From Fervidobacterium thailandense (GTDB taxonomy: Bacteria > Thermotogota > Thermotogae > Thermotogales > Fervidobacteriaceae), in the NCBI RefSeq assembly GCF_001719065.1, contig NZ_LWAF01000007.1, forward strand, positions 29,554 to 93,553: a stretch of 64,000 bases of DNA, written 5' to 3'. Under the pieces are notes generated by a model. The model saw only the letters and a list, made by a program, of their open reading frames with translations. It was not told where the DNA came from and made no database searches. This document shows, one piece after another, positions 35,376 to 42,370 of the stretch. The position numbers and the translations under genes were made by a program. Position 1 is the first letter of the stretch, and each line of letters starts with the position of its first letter.

Positions 35376-36695
35376 ATGGCGTTTTTTGATAACCTTTTTC
35401 TCGGTCTTGATGAATCCTTGAAAAGAGAATTTCTGCAGATTAAGGAACTTCATGAAAAGGATTTTCAAACTTACAGAGAAGACTTCGTAAATGCTTTCTG
35501 GAAGGTCTTCGAGGCTGTTGCAAACGTTTTGAACGAAGATTCACCCATCGAGCAAAAGTTGTTTATCAGGCTTGGTTTGGTTGACCCACGTTATGTTGGG
35601 AAGGATGATCTTGATAGAATTAAGGAAATGTTCTCGAGTTTTGAACATGAAACGGTATTCTACACCGACGAATGGCTAATCGCTGTGAAAAGCGGAAAAG
35701 TACAGCCTTCCACTTTTGAAGACGTTATTCAAGATACTGGGCAGCCGAGGACTGTTGACGTGACGTGGCTTATAAAAGAGTACGAACGCAAGCTCAACGA
35801 TCGAATGATCGAGGAGGAAAAATTGAGGGATTTGGTGAAAGGTGTACAATCAAAAGGACCATACACTAAGGGTGTGTACGTTGTTCTCGATGAAATTGTT
35901 CGGACAATTGGAAATTTGAAGAGGATGGACGCTGAGATTAAAGGATTGCACGAGACGATAGCAAGTTTAGAACAAGTCAGAGCAACTTCAAAAGAAATAA
36001 AAGAAACAAAAAAAGAACAGGTAATCTTCTCCGAAGTTCTTGTAATTAAGCAAATGGTGAAAAAATCAGTCGGAAAATTCGGGATTAATTATCCGGTTCT
36101 CAGCTCGAATTTCTTAAAGGATGTAAACTTCGTATTCGCGAAGCAGGTAACTTGCAAACTTTTGGAAGAACTCATTTCTATTGAACCGAGCACATTTCAA
36201 CGCAAAATAAAGAACTCAACCATCTTCATGCCACCGTACGTGATAATTGTCCCCAGTTATGGTGAGATAGGTTTTTGCTGGGAACCCGTTGAGGGAACGA
36301 ACATTTACGGACGCGGTCGCGTAGTGATTCCCACTTTTTCACGAAAGGGTGTTGAACCTTTCTACCAAGCGTTTGGAGATTATCGATGGAAACTGGAAAA
36401 AGAACTCTCGTTCGGTCGGTGGATGGAGGAAGGTTTGACGGGAGAGTACTATAGGTATTTGGAAGAGAACAAAATCAAAGGAAATCCTGCGGAGCTTTTT
36501 GCGAGGGACTACGTGCTGTGGATATCGAAGGAATCCAAGGGAATTCAAAAACTTGAAAAACAGGTCAGAGAGATTTTCTGGTACCGTGTTCCGTTTAACG
36601 ATAAGGTAAAAGAAAAGCTCTCGCAGTTGAGTTACGTTTACAAGGAACTTTGGGAAAGGGACCTTAGAAGAAGACAACGGGAGGGGGAAATCTGA
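35376..36695 (+). CDS. Unknown 439-residue cytoplasmic protein of the chemosensory cluster
   Basis: I recognise no family. No signal or membrane helix. Residues 1-150 are helical and acidic; about 175-215 form a probable coiled coil (MDAEIKGLHETIASLEQ); the C-terminal half is rich in Tyr, Trp and Phe (FMPPYVIIVPSYGEIGFCWEP, GDYRWKLEKELSFGRWMEEG) and ends with a basic tail (DLRRRQREGEI). It follows the winged-helix/Rossmann gene by 7 bases and precedes lgt by 2, so it is co-transcribed. A coiled-coil scaffold or effector is possible; nothing in the sequence proves it. Confidence 0.7.
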   Translation: MAFFDNLFLGLDESLKREFLQIKELHEKDFQTYREDFVNAFWKVFEAVANVLNEDSPIEQKLFIRLGLVDPRYVGKDDLDRIKEMFSSFEHETVFYTDEWLIAVKSGKVQPSTFEDVIQDTGQPRTVDVTWLIKEYERKLNDRMIEEEKLRDLVKGVQSKGPYTKGVYVVLDEIVRTIGNLKRMDAEIKGLHETIASLEQVRATSKEIKETKKEQVIFSEVLVIKQMVKKSVGKFGINYPVLSSNFLKDVNFVFAKQVTCKLLEELISIEPSTFQRKIKNSTIFMPPYVIIVPSYGEIGFCWEPVEGTNIYGRGRVVIPTFSRKGVEPFYQAFGDYRWKLEKELSFGRWMEEGLTGEYYRYLEENKIKGNPAELFARDYVLWISKESKGIQKLEKQVREIFWYRVPFNDKVKEKLSQLSYVYKELWERDLRRRQREGEI

Positions 36696-36697
36696 CG

Positions 36698-37627
36698 ATG
36701 AAGAAACTTTCCAAGGACGGAAAGAACGACAAAAGGACCTCAGTGAAGGGACCTTTAGTATGGGGAATTACACTGTCTATTGCACTTCTGGTGGGACTTG
36801 CTTTGTTTTTCTTTTTGAAGAACGTCTTTAGTGGTGAATTAGTGGTCAGGGATTACATCCTTCAGGTTGGACGTTTCCAGTTGAGGTGGTACAGTGTTTG
36901 CATAGCAACGGGAATATTTACGGCTTACTTCCTCGCACGGCGACGCCTAAAGAACTATCCTATCAAACCCGAAGACTTGGATGAAGGAATATTCTGGGGA
37001 ATTTTGAGCGGCATTTTCGGTGCTCGAGCCTATTACGTTATCTTTAATTGGGACTATTACTCTCGAAACCCCTCGGAAATCTGGAAAATCTGGCACGGTG
37101 GTTTGGCCATACACGGAGCAATATTTGCCGTACTCCTTATGATATTCATTTACTCGAAGGTAAAAGGATACTTTACCTTTTTCCACGCAACGGATCTTTT
37201 CACAAGCGTTCTTCCCATAGGTCAAGCGATAGGTAGGTGGGGGAATTTCTTCAACTACGAAGCCTACGGTAGGCCGACGAATTTACCTTGGAAAATGTAC
37301 GTCCCGCCTGATAGAAGGATGCCAGGTTTTGACAACTTCGAGTACTTCCACCCAACTTTTCTTTACGAAAGCCTTTGGAACATTGGAGTTTTTATCTTTC
37401 TCTATTTTTACGCAGAGAAGAAGAAAACGAACTACGGTGAAACTACGGCACTGTACCTTATACTGTACTCCATCGGTCGGTTTGGGATAGAATCACTGAG
37501 ACTTGACAGCCTCATGGCCGGAGGTCTTAGAGCAGCGCAGGTAGTAAGTATTATTCTGATAATAATCGGTGCAAGCTGGTACGCGTACCTGAGGGGAAAG
37601 GCAAAAAGGAACGTGAATAACCTTTAG
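36698..37627 (+). CDS. lgt: Prolipoprotein diacylglyceryl transferase
   Basis: Adds diacylglycerol to the Cys of lipoprotein signal peptides in the inner membrane. The 309 residues contain the Lgt signature GQAIGRWGNFFNYEAYGRPT and FHPTFLYESLWN, within seven hydrophobic segments. About 60 residues precede the usual start (RWYSVCIATGIFTAYF): a Lys-rich stretch and one extra membrane helix (about residues 25-45). The ATG at 36698 is two bases after the unknown gene. Its place at the end of the signalling cluster is probably incidental. Confidence 0.95.
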   Translation: MKKLSKDGKNDKRTSVKGPLVWGITLSIALLVGLALFFFLKNVFSGELVVRDYILQVGRFQLRWYSVCIATGIFTAYFLARRRLKNYPIKPEDLDEGIFWGILSGIFGARAYYVIFNWDYYSRNPSEIWKIWHGGLAIHGAIFAVLLMIFIYSKVKGYFTFFHATDLFTSVLPIGQAIGRWGNFFNYEAYGRPTNLPWKMYVPPDRRMPGFDNFEYFHPTFLYESLWNIGVFIFLYFYAEKKKTNYGETTALYLILYSIGRFGIESLRLDSLMAGGLRAAQVVSIILIIIGASWYAYLRGKAKRNVNNL

Positions 37628-37712
37628 AAAAAATAGTCTCGGGTTTCGCGGTCTTCTTTAAAGAGAGTGTAAAACCAAATCTTATTGAAGGACGCAGAGG
37701 AGGGGATAGGGT

Positions 37713-39380
37713 ATGTTAAAAGCCACTTATCGCATGTTAGTAGCTTTTGTGTTACTTATTTCGGTTTACGTTTGTGCACTTCAATTATCCATCCCTCAAG
37801 GCATGAACTTCGTGTTGCACGTCCGCATTAGCTCTGATTTGATTACGACTTTAAATGATGGCCATGCTGATGAAAACGTTGATCCGATAACTGAAGTTGT
37901 GAATCTTCCCGAAATGATCACGGTTATAGGAAAGTTCAGCAGTGAACTTGAGTTGAGCGACTGGGAGTCATTGCTAAGCGACACGTTCGATCTTGAAACG
38001 GTCTTGTCCAGTTTGAGAAAATTACCGATAATATTTGTATTCCCAAGAGGCACCCAGTTCGAAAGTGTTGAGAACTTTTTGACACTCTTTAGGATCCTGT
38101 ATGTGCAGTTTGATGAAAAATCTGAAAAATACGCGACCGTGATAACCGAAGAAGGCGTTGGACATCTTTACAAACTCGAAACGGGTGTCTACTTAACTTT
38201 CTCCGACACCATGGTGCAGTTTTTGGAGCTCTTTTCTGAAAGCACAAATTACTCGAAAGTGCTCGAAATTCCGGATGATGTACTTGTTTATTACGAAGCA
38301 ATCGACGTACCAATCCTCGGTACGGTTTTTTATTTGCTTGGTGATGTCTACGGAACACCTCAGAGTGAAAAGGGATATATTAAAATCTGTGACGACCAAA
38401 GTGTCGAGATTGGGTTGACCATAAAAAAGGAGATATCACCGATAGAAAGAAAACTGATTTCCAAACTAACGAGCATTACGAAGCATTTCGTACTCGAAAA
38501 CGCCACGATTCGTTTCATGTCCGTTGAACCGTTCAACGCACTGGTTTTAAAATCCATAACTCCTTTGACGCTTTCACCAATTGAACCAAAGTGGGTGGAA
38601 AGTGTTGCACTATCTCTTCTCACCGACGAGGATGAAGAAAACACACAAATGGCACTTTCAATAAAACCCAAGGCTGCATATGAAGATAGAGTATTTTCAG
38701 CGGTGGCTCATTTACCATTCCTTTTGGAACTCAAAGATGGTTTTGTATTGATAAGAACCGGGAATGCAGTCCTAACCAGAGCCAACAACGTTGTCGCGGA
38801 TGGCACCATTCTACACGCGGAACTATTTAACATGAAGATTAGCATTGCCAGAGAGGGAGACGACGTAACCAAAGTCAGTGTGAAATTTCCCAATATCTCT
38901 GATTTCCTTAAGCTCTTGGACGAGGAATTGCGCCTCCCAGAAGGTGAAGACATTTACAGTGAAGAACCGGATTATCCTTTCGAAATTCCGGAAGAAGAGC
39001 TAATGGTTGAAGAAGATGAAGAGGAAAATCAAGAGGAAAGTCTTACGGAAGTTCTTAGCGAAATTGAAGAGCTAACGTACAAGTTTGCAGTGTTAATAAA
39101 TTCTTTCATCCAAAGTATGTGTGAAGATGGTGACTGGAACGTTTCCGAAGTAATGGAAACGGTGGGGATAAGTACGGACAACTTTGATTTTGTGCAACTG
39201 ACGGATAAAGATGGTGTTATCCACGCAATGTTTGTTTTTTACTTTGGTGTGGATGATGAAAGTACATTACTTTCCGTCATGGATCACTTCAGCAATCTTT
39301 TGAACACCAACGAAAATACTTCACTCAGCATCAGTCCGGTAGGCTCAAAACTCGTTGTGATAATCCATTTATTGAAGTAA
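37713..39380 (+). CDS. Hypothetical secreted protein with acidic segment
   Basis: No family recognised. The 555 residues begin with a signal peptide (about residues 1-22, MLVAFVLLISVYVCA). The mature part is mixed alpha/beta and acidic, with a marked Glu/Asp-rich stretch at about residues 420-445 (EEELMVEEDEEENQEE). Length and layout suggest a periplasmic or surface protein. It has a GAGGAGGGG ribosome site and lies 85 bases after lgt; the only Cys near the signal does not form a clear lipobox. Confidence 0.7.
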   Translation: MLKATYRMLVAFVLLISVYVCALQLSIPQGMNFVLHVRISSDLITTLNDGHADENVDPITEVVNLPEMITVIGKFSSELELSDWESLLSDTFDLETVLSSLRKLPIIFVFPRGTQFESVENFLTLFRILYVQFDEKSEKYATVITEEGVGHLYKLETGVYLTFSDTMVQFLELFSESTNYSKVLEIPDDVLVYYEAIDVPILGTVFYLLGDVYGTPQSEKGYIKICDDQSVEIGLTIKKEISPIERKLISKLTSITKHFVLENATIRFMSVEPFNALVLKSITPLTLSPIEPKWVESVALSLLTDEDEENTQMALSIKPKAAYEDRVFSAVAHLPFLLELKDGFVLIRTGNAVLTRANNVVADGTILHAELFNMKISIAREGDDVTKVSVKFPNISDFLKLLDEELRLPEGEDIYSEEPDYPFEIPEEELMVEEDEEENQEESLTEVLSEIEELTYKFAVLINSFIQSMCEDGDWNVSEVMETVGISTDNFDFVQLTDKDGVIHAMFVFYFGVDDESTLLSVMDHFSNLLNTNENTSLSISPVGSKLVVIIHLLK

Positions 39381-39524
39381 GGTGCTACATCCCAAAATAC
39401 AATCTACCGTCCGAATAGCAAAAATTTGGAAGTTCCGATACTTGTGAAGAATTTCTTTAGAACATTTTACGGAGTTGAACGGTCTAAATAGATGGAGAGT
39501 GAAGAGGGTAAAGACAGGTATAAC

Positions 39525-39545
39525 CAGGGGGATCAACTCCCCCTG
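39525..39545 (+). promoter_or_regulatory. GC-rich hairpin upstream of the 39584 gene
   Basis: CAGGGGG / CCCCCTG with a seven-base loop, followed by CTTTAG, a weak T-run. It may be a terminator for the 37713 gene or a leader hairpin, since it ends 38 bases before the next ATG. The rest of the 203-bp gap shows nothing clear. Confidence 0.5.
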
Positions 39546-39583
39546 CTTTAGTCAAAGTTTCAAAACTCTCAAGGGGGGATCTT

Positions 39584-39955
39584 ATGTCCGAGAAAATGTA
39601 CAGTTATGTTAAGTACGAGCACGAACTTGAAACTGAATACCGAGAAAAACTTGCCGAAGCAAAGAGAAAGAGTGACGTTAGGGAAATTTTCGCCGAGTAC
39701 GTTGTAAGACTAATTCAAAAGATCAATCCAGACGTACCGATGAGACTCGTGGAAGACATACGGTTTGACGAAAAGGAATTCAGTTACCACTTCAACGGAG
39801 ATTTGGCCAAAATTGTCGAGGAAATCGGAAAAAACAGCGACCTCATGGCCATTATTAACAGACTGTACGAGACAGCGATGCACAGGTACAAGAAAATAGA
39901 ACACGATGAGAATACGAATTATTTCAGGATAGCTCCAGAGACGAAGAAAGATTGA
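39584..39955 (+). CDS. Small conserved-looking protein of unknown function
   Basis: 123 residues, highly charged and helical, no signal or membrane helix. A strong AAGGGGGGAT ribosome site precedes the ATG, and a strong terminator follows, so it seems to be a real, perhaps single-gene, unit. Segments such as YVVRLIQKINPDVPMRL suggest a compact helical fold. I cannot assign a function. Confidence 0.68.
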   Translation: MSEKMYSYVKYEHELETEYREKLAEAKRKSDVREIFAEYVVRLIQKINPDVPMRLVEDIRFDEKEFSYHFNGDLAKIVEEIGKNSDLMAIINRLYETAMHRYKKIEHDENTNYFRIAPETKKD

Positions 39956-40019
39956 TACAACAACGATAACAATCGACCAGTTAAGCCAGAGCTCCCCCTC
40001 CCCATCCCCCTTCTCATTT

Positions 40020-40045
40020 CACCCCCGCATGGGGGTGTTTTTTTA
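40020..40045 (+). terminator. Intrinsic terminator after the 39584 gene
   Basis: CACCCCC / GGGGGTG with a four-base loop, followed by seven T. It works for the plus strand; the minus-strand side has no T-run. It overlaps the last bases of the converging PqaA-like gene. Confidence 0.9.
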
Positions 40046-41356
40046 TTTTATCCTCAGCACCTTCGGAGTTGTGGTCACAACGAAAGCTATTCCGTCCCTT
40101 ATCAGTCCAATTTCAACAAAAAATGCCAAATTTTTGTCCTTAATGAGAAAATCGTTAGGTTTTGCGCGAATCAAAAACTCGCCAGTTTCAGTTTGCACAA
40201 CGTGTTCCATCCCCATTTCAAAGCTTTTCCATGTTGATTTTCTAAAATCCAAACTTTCCGAATACGCGTACCAAAAACGTGCGAACTCAACTTGCGAGTC
40301 GGTCTTAACAATGAAGTCTTCACCGTCGAACTTCCAATCAACTGTAGGAAAGCTTTCTCCAACGCATAACAAGAAGAAGGCCCTTATTGAGTTCACAATT
40401 TCAGTAACATTACGGATATCGTGTCCCTCGTTGGGGAACACTCTAATGTACTTCGGACCGGAAAGGTCGGCAAAGTAAATCTCGGAAGAATCTACAACCC
40501 AGTACGGATCGTTGGAGCCAAGAATCAAGAGCTTCGGTACGGGAATATCGTAAAAGTACGGATCTACAGCCCTCACAAGATCCGGAATTTCTTCGGAAGT
40601 TGCCACCATCTCGGTGAACGAGTACCTTGAGTAATCCCTTATCTGCTCGCTGAACTTCCCGTACATTTCCAGTTGCTTTCTCATCTGCTTTGGCATGTTC
40701 AAGTTATCGTAAACGATCGGCACGATAGCCATCACCCTGGGGTCAACTGCTCCAACAAGGTAAGCTGTCCAACCTCTCTTCGATGCACCGGTGACCAGAA
40801 ATTTTTCAACCCTTAAACCTTGCATTTGCAAGAACTCCTGGACGCAATCCATAGTTGAAATAACACTTTTCACCATGGGAAACAATAGAGGCCAGTCAGG
40901 TTCACCAGATTGGTAGTATTGGTAAAATGTGTAAGCTATCAGCGCGTCTTCGCGGAGGCCAAAAATTGGTTGATTAGGTACGTCCCAAAGTGAAACAACC
41001 GGAGCACCAAGTAACTCTGCGATGGTAACAAACTGGTTGACGCTTTGCGTCAAATCACGTGGTGCAGAGCCGTTGATTACAACAATTGCATGTGATTTGA
41101 ACGACAACCTCCGAGGTATGTAAACTAAAACCTTGTGAATCCAATCCATGTTTCGCCATTTTTGGCTGGTGACTTCCAACACAAATGAGCGCCCACCAAC
41201 AAGACTTGAGAAACTCGAGATCACTTTATAACTTGGAGTACCCGAATATCTCACATATTCCAAAAGATCAAGCTGGCCGAATAAAAGAGCAGAAAACACC
41301 GATGCAAAGATCAAAATTACTGCGACCGAAGTCCAAAATTTCCACGTGTGTTCCAC
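40043..41356 (-). CDS. PhoPQ-activated pathogenicity-related (PqaA-like) alpha/beta hydrolase
   Basis: 437 residues from the GTG at 41356, five bases after GGGGGA; the longer frame has no ribosome site. One N-terminal membrane anchor (about residues 5-25, FWTSVAVILIFASVFSALLF) precedes an alpha/beta-hydrolase domain with the family motif VTGASKRGWTAY (probable nucleophile Ser), WDVPNQPIF, ILGSNDPYWVVD and a late His in NEGHDIRN. The PqaA family was named in Salmonella, but its reaction is not well known. Here it is probably an extracytoplasmic esterase or peptidase-like enzyme. It diverges from nfo. Confidence 0.87.
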   Translation of the reverse strand: MEHTWKFWTSVAVILIFASVFSALLFGQLDLLEYVRYSGTPSYKVISSFSSLVGGRSFVLEVTSQKWRNMDWIHKVLVYIPRRLSFKSHAIVVINGSAPRDLTQSVNQFVTIAELLGAPVVSLWDVPNQPIFGLREDALIAYTFYQYYQSGEPDWPLLFPMVKSVISTMDCVQEFLQMQGLRVEKFLVTGASKRGWTAYLVGAVDPRVMAIVPIVYDNLNMPKQMRKQLEMYGKFSEQIRDYSRYSFTEMVATSEEIPDLVRAVDPYFYDIPVPKLLILGSNDPYWVVDSSEIYFADLSGPKYIRVFPNEGHDIRNVTEIVNSIRAFFLLCVGESFPTVDWKFDGEDFIVKTDSQVEFARFWYAYSESLDFRKSTWKSFEMGMEHVVQTETGEFLIRAKPNDFLIKDKNLAFFVEIGLIRDGIAFVVTTTPKVLRIK

Positions 41357-41431
41357 AACAATCCCCCGCTTTTTAAAAGTTTTTTTTCTTGCCGGTACTA
41401 TTATTTTATCAAATTGCAAGGAAAAACAGAT

Positions 41432-41440
41432 GGTATAATT
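41432..41440 (+). promoter_or_regulatory. Extended -10 promoter of nfo
   Basis: TGGTATAAT, a perfect extended -10, 38 bases before the nfo start. TTGCAA lies upstream, but the 14-base spacer is too short for a normal -35. Confidence 0.65.
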
Positions 41441-41477
41441 TAAGTGAGTTAATCGTAAAACTGGTGGGGTGAACATT

Positions 41478-42356
41478 GTGGCGAGAGTCGCTAAGGAGCT
41501 CATCATAGGTGCGCATATGCCAATAGGTGGCGGGTTCGAACGGGTACCGAGGGAAACCGTTGAAATTGGGGGGAATGCGTTTCAGATCTTCCCACACAAC
41601 CCCCGTCAGTGGAACGCAAAGTTACCCGACAACGAGGATGTTGTTCACTTTATACGTGGTGTGAAGAAATTCAACTTAAATCCGGAGTTCATGTTGTGCC
41701 ATTCAGGGTACTTGGTCAATATAGCCAGCCCGAAAGATGATATTTGGGAAAAGTCCGTGGCATTGCTGGAAATCGAGATGAAGATTTGCGCAAAGCTCGG
41801 CATAAAGTACCTTAACATTCATCCAGGAAGTCATCTTGGTGAAGGAGAGGAAGCTGGCATCGAGCGAATTGCAAAAGCGCTGAATAAAGTTATGAAAAAC
41901 GAGAAAAGTGTTCACATACTCCTTGAAAACGTTACAATGAAAGGTGGAAACATAGGCTACAACTACGAGCAAATGCGGAAGATTATTGAACTGTGCGAAT
42001 ACCCGGAACGAATAGGCCTAACCTTTGACACGTGTCACGGATTCGACGCGGGTTATGATATAACAACCTCCGAGGGTATAAAGAAACTGCTGGAAGAGAT
42101 AGATAAAACCGTGGGCATCGAAAGGTTGAAATTCATTCATTTGAACGATTCGAAAAACGAACTCGGTTCACAAAAGGACAGGCACGAAAATATCGGAAAT
42201 GGAACCATAGGCCTTGCCGGTCTTAAAGTTTTACTTTCAAACGAAATTATATCCTCTCTCCCTCTCATACTCGAAACTCCGGGGGATAACCCGGAACACG
42301 CTGAGGATATTGCAAAGGTGAAGTTGGTTTGGAATGAAATCTATGGTAAAGCGTGA
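41478..42356 (+). CDS. nfo: Endonuclease IV (AP endonuclease)
   Basis: Cuts DNA 5' to abasic sites in base excision repair, using three zinc ions in a TIM barrel. I choose GTG at 41478 (292 residues), six bases after GGGGTG; another GTG at 41469 overlaps that site. Metal and family motifs include IGAHMPIGGG, NAFQIFPHNPRQW, LNIHPGSHLGEG, LLENVT, FDTCHGFDAGYD, HLNDSKNELGS and a final LETPGD. A strong terminator follows inside the 3' end of converging mutS. Confidence 0.97.
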   Translation: MARVAKELIIGAHMPIGGGFERVPRETVEIGGNAFQIFPHNPRQWNAKLPDNEDVVHFIRGVKKFNLNPEFMLCHSGYLVNIASPKDDIWEKSVALLEIEMKICAKLGIKYLNIHPGSHLGEGEEAGIERIAKALNKVMKNEKSVHILLENVTMKGGNIGYNYEQMRKIIELCEYPERIGLTFDTCHGFDAGYDITTSEGIKKLLEEIDKTVGIERLKFIHLNDSKNELGSQKDRHENIGNGTIGLAGLKVLLSNEIISSLPLILETPGDNPEHAEDIAKVKLVWNEIYGKA

Positions 42357-42370
42357 GAACGGGCAATGTT

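Noticed and set aside
39381..39524. Promoter between the 37713 and 39584 genes
   Set aside because: TATAAC and TAAATA sequences occur, but none has a -35 or extended -10 at proper spacing.
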